A stretch of DNA of 64,000 nucleotides from Callipepla californica brunnescens (lineage: Eukaryota > Chordata > Aves > Galliformes > Odontophoridae): positions 99,976,283 through 100,040,282 of the forward strand of contig JALIRH010000001.1 of NCBI GenBank assembly GCA_023055505.1, written 5' to 3'. The notes beneath the pieces were generated by a model that did not search any database, was not told the DNA's origin, and was given only the letters and a program-made list of their open reading frames with translations. Shown here one piece after another: positions 35,088-45,616 of this stretch (position 1 is its first letter; each line of letters begins with the position of its first letter). A program made the translations under genes and the position numbers.

Positions 35088-35925
35088 CATGAGCAACGCT
35101 GGTTCTGCCTTTGGGGGAGCAAACTTAAGAAAGGGAAGAGATACGGCATGGCATCAGCTGGGAGAGAGAAACGAGAAAATGTAGAAACAGCTCCGCAGCC
35201 ACTCAGGTCAGTGCAGAAAGAGGGCAGGAGATGCTCCAGGCACAAAGCCGAAGTTCCCTGCAGCACAGGAGGAACCCATTGAGGAGCAGGCTGTCTCCCC
35301 ACAACCTATGAGCACCACAGGGAGCAGATCTCCAAGTACAGCCACAGGGGTGCCCACAGGGCAGCAGAGGATGAGGCCTGAAGGAAGCACAGCCCATGGA
35401 TACCCCAGCAGGAGCAGCACCAGGCCAGAGCTGCAGCCCATGGATGGCAGCCCATGGTGGGGCAGGAGGATTGGGGGGCTTGGAGAGCTGCAGCCTGTGG
35501 GAAGTCCACACGGGGTCAAGTCAGAGAGGATGGCATCCTGTGAGAACTCCAAGCTTCAGCAGCGGCAGAGAAAAACCATGAAGGAGAGGCAGAGACAAAA
35601 CATTAGGAACTGACCACAACCCCCATTCCATTTTCTTCTGCACCACTCAGGGGAAGTAGGTGAAAGAGGTTGGATGGGATAAAGATGTTTTTGATTTGCT
35701 TTTAGCATCTTACTTCCCTAAACTGTTAGAATAGTCAATAATTATGTTAATTTCCCTATTCTGAGTCTGTTTTGCCCATGTTGGTAATTGGTAGAGGATA
35801 TCCCTGTCCTAATCTCACTTTATAAGCTATTTTTTCCCCCATTATATAATCACATCCTGTACCTTTGAGGAGTGTGAGAGTAGCACGATGGAGCTGAGCA
35901 TTCCTCAGGTGTGAAATCATCACAC
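35088..35925 (+). mobile_element. Avian ERV LTR-like repeat, longest copy
   Basis: The fullest member of the family also found at 1395-2005, 38102-38550, 38565-38875 and 52128-52350. In order: a GAGCAAACTTAAGAAAGGGA block, TCAGTGCAGAAAGAGGGCAG, a GC-rich block rich in GCAGCCCATGG units (35340-35500), GGACTGACC-like AACTGACCACAACCCCC, CACCACTCAGGGGAAG and GAGTCTGTTTTGCCCATG. It ends at GAAATCATCACACA. I know this arrangement from long avian ERVL-like LTRs, where the last block is the 3' end. Frames of 60-114 codons on both strands come from the GC-rich block and are not genes. An alpharetrovirus-like LTR inserted about 50 bp downstream. Confidence 0.7.
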
Positions 35926-35970
35926 AGTTATAGATAATTCAATGTGTTGGAAAAGAAAGCCGAAGATTAT

Positions 35971-35976
35971 ATGGAA
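35971..35976. other. Target-site duplication ATGGAA (left)
   Basis: Six bases immediately before the LTR, repeated at 36261-36266. A 6-bp duplication is the size made by avian sarcoma/leukosis virus integrase. Confidence 0.8.
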
Positions 35977-36071
35977 TGTAGAGATTCATATCTACAGTGC
36001 TGACCTTGAGCAGGCCAGGAACAAGTAACTGCACAATTCACACCAATTTGGTGAGCAGAAGAAAAATGGCA

Positions 36072-36077
36072 TTTATT
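36072..36077 (-). promoter_or_regulatory. LTR polyadenylation signal AATAAA
   Basis: Minus-strand AATAAA about 18 bp downstream of the LTR TATA element and directly before a TGCCATTT motif, the order seen at the U3/R border of alpharetroviral LTRs. Confidence 0.7.
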
Positions 36078-36094
36078 AGCTGGTGCAACCTGCT

Positions 36095-36100
36095 TATATA
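36095..36100 (-). promoter_or_regulatory. LTR TATA element
   Basis: Minus-strand ATATATAAGCAGG sits at promoter distance upstream of the inferred R start. It is the only promoter-like element in this window with a supporting context. Activity today is not implied. Confidence 0.65.
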
Positions 36101-36260
36101 TCTTATGTGCTTCGTCTACATCTACAAGCCAGCCCAGTGGATATGCATAACACTAATCAGAGCAGGGGAGATCTATCGCATTACATCCGAAGCCACCTCG
36201 TTAATGCCTATTCCTGTCGTGTACAACGCGATATCTTGTCTGTCGCCTAATACAACAACA

Positions 36261-36266
36261 ATGGAA
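36261..36266. other. Target-site duplication ATGGAA (right)
   Basis: Second copy of the 6-bp direct repeat flanking the alpharetrovirus-like LTR. Confidence 0.8.
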
Positions 36267-38101
36267 TTACATAGGCAGTTATTTTTACTGTTATTTTATT
36301 GCTGTGGTAGAGAGTCTATTAGCATCTTATTTTAAATTGTTTCATTTAGTTACTAGTTCCTATTTATCTTTTACTGATATTTTTTTTCAATTTATTATAA
36401 TTTGGAAGGACTGCAATTCCTAATTTACATAACTAATGCACTTGAGTTTATTTAAGTAGCACTTAAAAAAATATTTCTGTGTAGTTTGAAAATTCTCAAT
36501 CTTCACATTTTCATTATATCTGTGGCTGTGTTCATGTGCCCTTCATTGTAAAGGGCATGAGACTGTGATTACTTTCTGACAATGCTTAAATGTGCATTTC
36601 AAAGGATTTACATGCTTTGTAAGAAATATTACTGACATAGGAATAAAAAAGTTGCATTTTATGTTTGTTGAAGAAGGACTGGACAATGTGTTTTTCAGAA
36701 ATAAGGCTGACATCTTTAGGGTGCTTTGATGAGCGTTCTGAGACGTAATCTGTAAGGTTGAAGCTTATCTCAAAGATCTCTGTCAATGATAAATATTCCC
36801 CTAAGACAGAGCTGCAAAATATGACTGCATGTACGTAGTGTAGGTGTAACTTATACCGTGGGATCCTGCATTTTTTTAATTACAATTTTATAACAAAAAA
36901 ACCCAAAAAACATGATTATAGTTAATTACAAAAAATAAAAAATAAATATATCTGCAAAGAACTAAGGTTTCAAAGTACAAATAATTGTAAATAATCATCA
37001 GATCTAAGTAACACCACAGAATTCAAATGGCTATTGCAACCTTTAATACGTCAGAAAGGGAATAGGCATTGTTGTACAATCTTCCATTGGAATCATATCA
37101 ACAGAAGTTCTTATTGTGTACAAGCTCATTAGGCAGATTTCAGATTACTTGACTAGCCCTATGGTCATTCTTAGAGTTGCTTGACTTGGAGTCATATTTT
37201 CTTAATGTAACTTCTGTAGGACTTTTAGCAGGAAAAAAAAAAAAACAGCCAACAAATTGGCATTTTATCACACAATCCTGACAATAATTGATTTGAGTCA
37301 AAGTCATGAGCCCCATTTGCTCAGAACTTCAGTGCAAACTCCATCAATTAAACCAGCTGATGACTATGGGCAAAAGTAGCTGTCTTCCATGAATGAGAGA
37401 GGGATAATATAAAATGCCAAAATAATGGGTAACAAGATGCTCAACATTCCTCTTGACTGAAAAAGCAGGACCAATTATGACTTACAGAAGTAGATACCAT
37501 GTATGATCCATTTCTATCTGTTCTACCATTTTGTTTCCAGAAGAGATGAGGAAACTTTGTGATAGCTTCCTTAGATGGTTCCTCATTCATATGATCCAAG
37601 CCAATAGAAATGGGAATTATAAGGTGATCCAGATTCCTACATGTGAATATATGATTTCTCTGATGGGGAAGAAAAGTTTTCCGATTACTTGTGTGTTATT
37701 TCTGGCATGTCTAACCATAAGTCTAGGTGGACAAACAACAGGGAATGAAAATGAGTTATTGTGTGCACTTGGTTCAGAAAAATTGTGTTGCTCTTTCTAA
37801 CTTAAAAACAAAGATGCAATTTTCAAGCCACAGCATTCAAGCCATTTTTTACAGAGAAAAAAACGTTAAAAATGCCTTGATGTTGTATTTATTCTAATGA
37901 AAATTTTGGTTGTATTGTTAATTTTTAGAATAGCTTAGAGAAGTACGAAATTTCAGAATAGACAATAGAGGTAAAAAATTAGTGATATCAGTAAAAATAA
38001 ATTAATTTAGTATGCAGCTTTCTTGAGAGAAGTCCATAAACTAGCTTAATACTTAGTACTAGCACTCTGATAGTAGCACTGATGTTTCAGACCCATGTAT
38101 T
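36267..38101. other. AT-rich spacer between LTR copies
   Basis: No retroviral gag, pol or env sequence lies between the two same-strand LTR-like copies, so they do not bound a provirus. A poly(A) run lies near 37231-37243. The interval about 37310-37410 (CATCAATTAAACCAGCTGAT) is non-repetitive and a weak candidate regulatory block. The 89-codon frame at 37531-37800 has no recognisable domain. Confidence 0.5.
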
Positions 38102-38550
38102 TGGAAAGGTGCAGCCTGTGGGAAGGCAGTACAGGATCAGGTCAGGTTGTACAGCATCCCATGAGAGGGACTGCAAGCTGGAGGAGGGGCAGAGAAAAAC
38201 CATGAAGGAGAAGAAGAAACAAAGCATTATGGACAGAATGCATCCCCCATTCCTTTTTCTTCTGCACCACTCAGGGGAAGGAGATAGAACAGAGTAGAAT
38301 GGATGAAGGTGTTTTTGGTTTGCTTTTAGTATCTTCTCTAAACTGTTAGTAACAGTCAATAATTATGTTAATTTCCCTTTTCCGAGTCTGTTTTTCCCAT
38401 GTTGGTAATTGGTAGAGGATATCCCTGGCCTAATCTCACCTTATAAACCATTTTTTCCCCCATTGTATTTTCTCACCTCACCTGTGAGTAGTAGGAGTGT
38501 GAGAGTAGCATGGTGAAACTGAGCTACAGTTCATTGTGAAATCACCACAC
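38102..38550 (+). mobile_element. Avian ERV LTR-like repeat, second copy
   Basis: It matches 35490-35925 closely. Shared features are GCAGCCTGTGGGAAG, GCAGAGAAAAACCATGAAGG, CACCACTCAGGGGAAG, the subfamily marker GTCAATAATTATGTTAATTT, GGTAATTGGTAGAGGATATC and a GTGAGAGTAGCA...GAAATCACCACAC end. The 5' half is missing. Because both copies share the marker, they belong to one subfamily or are related by local duplication. Confidence 0.7.
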
Positions 38551-38564
38551 TGCAACAAAAATTC

Positions 38565-38875
38565 CACATTCCCCTGTAGCCCTCAGGGTGAGGAAGTAGT
38601 TGGGGATTAACTGTGGGGAAGGCTTTTTAGTATGTTTTTAGTTTCTCATTCCTCTTATCTGTTAGTAGTTAGCAATAAATAAATCTCTCTAAACTGAACT
38701 GGATTTGACTGTGTTATTCATTGGCGAGTGATCTCCCTGTCCTAATCTCCATTTCTTGAGCTCTTTATTTTTCCATTGTATTTTCTCCCCCTGTTCTGTT
38801 GAGGAGGAGAAATGAGAGTGGTGTGGAGCAGTTTAGCTAGCCATCAGCATAAAATCATCACATTATCACATTGCA
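38565..38875 (+). mobile_element. Avian ERV LTR-like 3' end, third copy in tandem
   Basis: It follows the previous copy head to tail. It starts in the block for the CCACATTCCCCTGTAGCCC region and continues through AGCAATAAATAAATC (AATAAA at 38674-38679), TTGGCGAGTGATCTCCCTGT and TTGAGGAGGAGAAATGAGAG, ending near ATCATCACATTATCACATT. It lacks the ATTATGTTAATTT marker of the other two copies, so it is a separate, more standard member, not a simple recent duplicate. Confidence 0.65.
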
Positions 38876-39089
38876 AAGGATGTTCATTTACATATAAGTA
38901 AGTTAAACTACAGAAAGTTGTGTGAAAAAACGTATTGTAGGCATTCAGCAGTTTCTCTTCTGTTCTTGAGCAAACATTTTGAGAAGAATTACACCTCCTT
39001 TGTTTTAGAGTAAATATGAAACGTATTTGAATATGCAAGACTCAGCTTCTACAGAATTTATATTTACACATTATAAATATATTTATAAT

Positions 39090-39137
39090 TAAAAAATTAA
39101 AAAATAAATTAAATAAATTAAAAAATAAATGATAAAA
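39090..39137. repeat. AAAT/AAATT low-complexity run
   Basis: Degenerate AAAAATT and AAATAAATT units with no G or C until the end. Confidence 0.85.
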
Positions 39138-39958
39138 AGAAATATTTACATTTCTATGCTAAAAACCATAATCATAAATCAGTCTATTTCTACCACTTTT
39201 ATTATTGTTGACTGTTAATGATAATGGTTAACACAAGACATGAACTGAAGTAATATTATTATTCTAGAGCTAAAAAATCTTGGTTTGTCTTGTTGAATGT
39301 GGCAATATATATATGCATACAAAGCTTGCCAAACCTTTGAGTCATGATGAAGGAGCTTAATTAAAGTTCATGGACAAATTAAAAGTGAGGAAAAAATAGA
39401 GCAGCAAGAAATGCATTAATTAAGAAAACCTGTATCTTAAAAAGAGCAGACCCAAGGGTATCAGTACAGTAATAAGTAACAGCAGGGGTGACCATCAGGT
39501 AGAAGATAAAATGGAGTAATATGGGGTAGAGAGCAAGCTGTCCAGGTGTAAAATTGTTATAAAGTCCATTACACTGTGGCTCAAGAGTGGCACTGAAGAG
39601 CTCCAACTGAGCTGCTTACGAAAGGATATCCTTCACCTATGTCATGGAAAAGTCCCATGAAAGTACCTTATGTCTGATACCAGGATGATTTTGTTTATCT
39701 TTTTTACAGCAATACTGTAATTTTGTTCTTGTGTGTCTTTTCCTAGGCTTCCAGACCTATTTAATAAATTGAAGTCAAGGTGTATTCTTAGTATAAAATG
39801 TCTAAAGAGTGTTTTTGATCAAGTGAAAAGAACAGATTTTTTTATATTCTGAGTTACTTTAGCATTATAAAAATAAAAAATGCTAAAAATTATAGAAAGA
39901 CTGAATTTTCAAGAAGATAATATACTCTTCAGGATACTTTTAAAACTTCAGTCTTTGC

Positions 39959-39978
39959 AAAAAAAAAAAAAAAAAAAA
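39959..39978. repeat. Poly(A) tract
   Basis: About twenty A residues. No retroposed sequence is seen to the left. Confidence 0.9.
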
Positions 39979-42900
39979 GAAAGTGGTCTGATTTCTATTT
40001 CCCACATTATCTAAAATTTCTTACAATTTCTTTTTCAGTTTTCTGTTCTTTCATACTTGCTTTTCAGAAACAGGATAGCAAGACCTAAATACTGGTCCAT
40101 CACTGTGGGTAGGATGCAATGATAGTCTAGACAGTTTCCTTATAGAGGGGAATAGCCACTTCTAAAGAATGTTTCATTTAGTTTTTGTGTATATATATTT
40201 CTGTCTGTAATAGACAGTTCATCACAAACATTTATACTGTGTCTGAGGCTCATTTTGTAGAAACTCTAACTGAATCTTTCTAATGGAAAGCTGATGAAAA
40301 ATTTTCTGTTTCAAGATACTAACAATTTTTTTTTATTACAACTCTAGTCATTCTGCTGTGGTACCATCAGCTGTAGCAAGGCTTTAGAATAGGAAAAAAA
40401 GGCAGTAGACCACATGAATTTCTTGCCTTGCAACTTTTTGGTTTATGCACAGAGATAGACAAGGTTTAATAGATTGGCTATTGTCAGAAACCACTTGAAA
40501 CAGTGGTCATTAAATCAGGACAAGAACTCTATTTTAACTGTAGTACTTCTAATAAATTGTTTGATCTAAAAGAAGTAGCCTTGTACCTAGTTAAAATTTT
40601 CAAATGGGATAGTTAATGTAAGAATGCTTTTCCCCTTCTCCTATGAGAGTCACAGGACTGGGGAAGATACCAATGTCTGCCAATAACAGCAATGTTATGT
40701 TCTGGGTCTTTTACCATATACATTTTTAAATTTTCCCTCCTTTCTCTGATCATCCATTCACTTTTCTCCATCCGTAGGTATAACAGTAAGTATTATGAAA
40801 AGGAAATTAAAACTCTGAAATAGTGAAACTTTAAAGAAATGAAAAAAATCTGAAGAAAATTCAATTTGTATTTTTACATATTTTGAATGTAAAACTCATA
40901 TCTACTGTTGCTATGATCAACTGTTGTCACATAAAACAGCTTTATATTCAAAATTCAAAAGCAAGTAAAAATCCAGCTACTGTGATGATGTAAGTACAGT
41001 ATTCCTGTCAGGTTTTCAGGGTATCATGGACTTCCATTTTCTCATAGGCAGAATACACAATAAGCATTCATTTTTTGTCAGTCGTGATATTTCCATACAC
41101 TTACTTAAGTGACTTAAATTTCAAATTGTTTATCAATATTTTCCTCACCTAACTTAAATTCAGTATTTATTTCCACCTTGAGCTTTCTAAGACATGAAGT
41201 TGAAAGCTTCAAATGCTTTAAAAATCACATCCTTTTAAACTCTTACTCGTTTGAATGCAAGTGTCTTAGAAGCTCAAACAATGTTGGTTGTTTATAATGC
41301 CTTAGATATTCAAATTGGCTTTATGTTTTCTGTTTGTTATGCAAATTTATAAACTTTATATATCACATGGTTTATCTGCATTAATACAGATTTCACTAAC
41401 AAGACTACAGGAATACACATATACTCTAAAGATGCACAATTTTAGTACATTGAATAATCCCCCAAAAAAACCAACATAAAAATAGTGTGTATTGCTTTTC
41501 TCTAATCAGACCCATTTTTATGTGGTTGTTGAAAAGCCCTTTTACATTCCATTCTGTGTCTGGAGGTCTGTGTATAAAACTGATTTAGAAAAAAAAACAA
41601 AGTGAAGACACCTGCTGGCTTATAACACAAATACTAAAATATCTTAGAGCCTGCTGAAAGGAGAATTGGAACAATATGTCATTACTGAAGGCTCACTTGC
41701 AAGTTCTAATGTATTATAATGAAAACAGTATGACAAACCTAATGAGACAGTGAAGATTTGGGTAATTGTTCCTACAATGTATGGTAACTTTTCCAGCCGT
41801 TATTGGCAAACATAAAACCTAATGAGATTTTATTAATTTAAATGCAGTACATCTGCAAAACATTTCCTTAGTTGCAGTCTCCTCTGATAATCTTCCTTCC
41901 CACATGTACTTGAGCCTTTTAAGTTAATTGTTCTGCATAGTATACTTTCAAAACAAAATATACAAAACACTTACTATAAATGTGCATTAATTCACTTTCC
42001 TAAGCCTACTTCTTGTGGATACAGTATCCAATGCTTGCTGGATAGACTACAGTTTCTTGTTTCCATGTGAAAATACATATAATAGAACCAGTATTTTTAC
42101 TTTGAATAAGGCAGTATCTTCATTTAGATCACCCTTCTGCCACTGTTCTTCACATTAATTTTCTGAGAGTCATACAGAAATGAATCAAACTTCATAAGAC
42201 TAACATTTACTGTAATAGAATAAGGTGAATACAGCCATGCTTCAGAACTTCAATTATTGTATCTATACAAACTTGTTAATAACTGCACTCATATTATCTG
42301 CAGTTTTCTTTTCTTATCTTAATAAAGCCAAAATATTTTAAGGAAAATTTCATAAATGATCTACCATGTGGTGTAAATTTTCATTGTTTAACATCTCTAA
42401 CCAAGTATGATAACATCAATAACCAAGCTATTGTGTTATTTCCTTAAGTAACTAGTGATTAAACTTCACAATTATACTGTTATTAATCAGGACTTTCACA
42501 GTGCTGTTGATTCTGGATCACTTTGTAAGTTTTGTTTTTGAATTCAGGCATCTCCTTATGGCTACCTAATCAATAGTTCATGTTTAATGTGTAATCTTTT
42601 ATCTAATTTCGAGGTCTCGATTTCTTTGGTGTAGAAGATAATTTACCGCTTGTGTTGAGGGTGTGCTGAAGGGGGGCAAGTAGATTCATTTGTGATAAAC
42701 AAGCAAGACACAGATGCAGTTAGCAACTAGTTTTGCTACATACTTGAAATAAAGATATAAGCACCTCCTAAGAGAAACATCTAGGAAAGATCACATAAAT
42801 TGCCTTCTGAAAGTACTATTTCACTCCAATAACTATAAAAGGAGAAAATGGTAATTAGCTTGGACCTTGATGTTACATTTCGTATATAGATATATTTTGA

Positions 42901-45209
42901 GTATGATAAGTACCAAATGTAACATTGCAAAAACTTGACTCTCTTCCTTCTCTTCATAATTTTATATGTTATTGTCCAGCCTGAGAGATCTCTCAGATTG
43001 TTTTGTTCCATTTTAATATTCAATTTTTTTTAGTATGTAAAATACAGTCTGTATTGTAATTATTATCATGAAAAAGATATATACAGAAGTGCTGCCCTTG
43101 TCGTGGTGATGAGTTTGTTACTCGGTGGCTCAGAATTAAATGTACTTCTGATAGTGCTGATTTCTGGTTTGTTCTCTCCATCCATTGTATTTAGTGTTGT
43201 ATCTTTTTCAAGTTACAATGTCATAAAAGTATGACAAGAAAAGTCTTGACTTTGCAGTCTTGGATGAAAGAGCGTTTCTGGATGAAGGTACTCATAATAC
43301 ACTGCCAAATCATGGCACAAAAAGCAATAGAGCTGTCATGAAGTTCAAAAATTATATTGTCTCTCTTAGAATAACTCTGAAGAGATCATATTCACTTTTC
43401 CCTTGAGTTTTGCAGGTCATTTTGGATTTATAGTGTAGCTTTTTATTACAGTTTGTAAAACTTCAGGGAATGCAGTCATCCTTATCAAATATTCTTGCAC
43501 TTGTTCAGGTAGTTCTGCAGCACAATAACACAAGTGTGCCGAAATTAATGGAATTATTTCTCATAATTGCATGTCATACTTTTGCATTTCGCACACACAT
43601 TCTAAGAGACAGGACACAGGCCTCAAATACAAAGCGAGTTTCACGCTTAGGAAGCACACAGCAACTATGCCTGCAGGAGGCACTATTAAAAAGAAGCAAT
43701 GCTCTTGCAGCTTAATTCTTATTGGAACTACAATAGGCAACAGTAATACTCTGACCTTAATCTTTCACTCATTTAGTGAAATCATGGAATGTAAACTCTG
43801 ACTATGTGAAATTTACTCCTAGTGTATATGAAAACTGAATTTTTGTACAAAATTCTGAATTCCTTAAGAAAGCATTCTACACAGTCTGCAGTTTGGATTG
43901 GGAATGTTTGGTGATGTAACAAAGATGAAATAGGAATGTGTATCTCTTCCTAAACTAGTTTTATTCACAACTTCTGGGGATTATACAGACTAGAAATTTA
44001 CTGCAGACATTAAATTTCTAATAGGGGTGAGAGTAAGAGCATCTGAAGGAAGATACAGCATTCCATAAACACTCTTAACCCATTTCCAATGTCAGACAAA
44101 TGCTACCAACTTTCTTGTGATCTCTGAAATCTAGATACTAATTAACTTCTTTCCATTCCCATGTCTGACTATTAAGTTAAAATGCTAAATATTTTTACAA
44201 GCACTAAAATAAAACATCTTGGTAATTATTATTCTCCTTAGTTCTATCAACACTCAGTATGTCTGAAAAGAAAGAACAGCTTTAGAATTAAAGCTTGAGT
44301 AGAACCTCTTATGCAAATCTTACTAGCAAAGCTCTTTGGATTTTTCAGTTTCTGATTCTGCACCATTTGTATGACTGCACACATCTGAAATAGGATGAAA
44401 GGACTGCCTGCATTTATCAGGCCCCTGTGGGCTAATTGTAGAGTAAATTATATTAAATAACCAGTCAGGAAAAAAAAAATTAAAAATGGAAGCTAGTCTG
44501 CCAGCCAGCACAACAGCCAAGGGAAACTTTAATAAGCAACTGTCAGCCTCCTTTTTACCCCAATGACTGCATAAAATAAAAACGATCTTGGAGGCTTGCC
44601 AATGAAAGGAAGCTCTAAGGTTAGTAAATGTATGACAGCTTTCATTTTTTTTCTGAAGAAACAGTGGGTTTCACAAGATTTCCCTCATATATTATGCTAT
44701 ATTCAAGATTTTTTTTTCTCAATACAGACGGGAAGAAGAGCTAAGTGACACCTGAAATTTTTGGTTCCCAAAACCCTGTGAAAAGTGAAACTGGAAGGAA
44801 TGTGCCTATGGAAAATATTTTTACTCATTACTTTCATACTCGATACTGTGAGTTGATTGAGACCTTTGGAGGTCTCCAAACTAGATAAAGTTCGTTTTTA
44901 GGTCAGACTGCTCAAGGCCCTTATCACTGATTTTATTTCAGTTCTCATTTTTAAGTGAAACTCTCATAGATTCCTTCACTTGAGAAATGAATCTGACTTT
45001 CTAAACCTGTTGTGCCTCAGATGAACTCTTTATTGTATAATAGTTATTATATTGATAACAGTAAATGCATTATGCATTTGCATTACTAAGGCATTTGGTT
45101 AACTTTGGACTTAGCCTTCATACAAACACTGTTCACATATGCCTGAAAATCAAGGTTCTCATCCTCCCTTGTTACTTTGAGTCCTCTGTCCTGGTTCTAT
45201 CCTTTCCCA

Positions 45210-45614
45210 GCTGTTGCCGAGTAGCAGATGACAGCAGAGGGGCAGTCTGAAAAAATTTGGAAGTGTTTATAAAGCAAAAGTGCGCTTCACTGAATTCCTC
45301 CATGAGGGAATAAATGGCACCCACATCAATGCTTGATGAACATTTATGGAGCCCAAATAGTGGATGTAGCACAGTGAGGTGATGGGTAGTGCATTACAGC
45401 TCTGCCAACAGTGACAGTGTGTCACATACGCTGGCGTAGACATTTATGAACATGGCATGCAGGCTTCTGTTCATTGCTGGTAAAAATACATAGCTAATGG
45501 TGGTGAATATGCTGAAAAACAGTGTTTTGTGGATGAGAATTTGCTATATCAAATAGTGTTACATTGCAGTAGTTTCTATGGAAATAAATAGCAGGCAATA
45601 CTTTTGGAGTGACC
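45210..45614 (+). mobile_element. Non-autonomous mariner (Galluhop/Mariner1_GG-like), truncated
   Basis: The plus strand begins in the block CTGTTGCCGAGTAGCAGATG, where the remnant transposase ATG (45228) is followed by ACAGCAGAGGGGCAGTCTG. It then has GAATTCCTCCATGAGGGAAT, GTGGATGTAGCACAGTGAGG and CATGGCATGCAGGCTTCTG, ending in the right terminal inverted repeat ...CTTTTGGAGTGACC before TA (45615-45616). The left inverted repeat and about 80 bp are gone. It is the same family as 58275-58821 but in opposite orientation. Its transposase frame hits a stop soon after the start. The frames on the other strand are chance. Confidence 0.85.
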
Positions 45615-45616
45615 TA

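Larger units (their letters stand above)
35977..36260 (-). mobile_element. Solo LTR of an avian alpharetrovirus-like endogenous virus
   Basis: A 284-bp LTR, transcribed on the minus strand. Its plus-strand ends are TGTAGAG and ACAACAACA, so it reads TG...CA, and it is flanked by the 6-bp repeat ATGGAA. On the minus strand the order is U3, a TATATAAG promoter element (36095-36100), AATAAA (36072-36077), then GCCATTT and AAATTGGTGTG. This is the same tight TATA / polyadenylation signal / R-start spacing as in avian leukosis-sarcoma LTRs, where AATAAA is also followed by a GCCATTT motif and a CATTGGTGTG element. CpGs are more frequent than in the surrounding DNA. No gag, pol or env flanks it, so it is a solo LTR. 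It may belong to an EAV-type family; the exact one is not determined. The 112-codon plus-strand frame crossing it is chance. Confidence 0.8.
38876..45209. other. 6.3-kb AT-rich non-coding stretch
   Basis: It contains an A/T low-complexity run at 39090-39137, a short (TA)n near 39306 and a poly(A) run at 39959-39978. No transposon or gene is recognised. The interval at about 44320-44660 is repeat-free, moderately GC-rich and has GGGCTAATTG, TTATATTAAATAA and CAGCCAAGGGAAACTTTAAT blocks. It is my best candidate here for deeply conserved non-coding DNA, judged only by look. Confidence 0.45.

Noticed and set aside
35203..35613. Cluster of six overlapping frames on both strands, some Pro/Gly/Ser-rich
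   Set aside because: All fall in the GC-rich part of an ERV LTR-like repeat. Openness on both strands reflects base composition.
35997..36335. 112-codon plus-strand frame with a hydrophobic stretch
   Set aside because: It runs antisense through the alpharetrovirus-like LTR and across its target duplication, so it is a by-product of the insertion.
35088..38875. A provirus bounded by the two same-strand LTR-like copies
   Set aside because: The DNA between them has no gag, pol or env similarity and no primer-binding site or polypurine tract that I can see, and the second copy lacks its 5' half.
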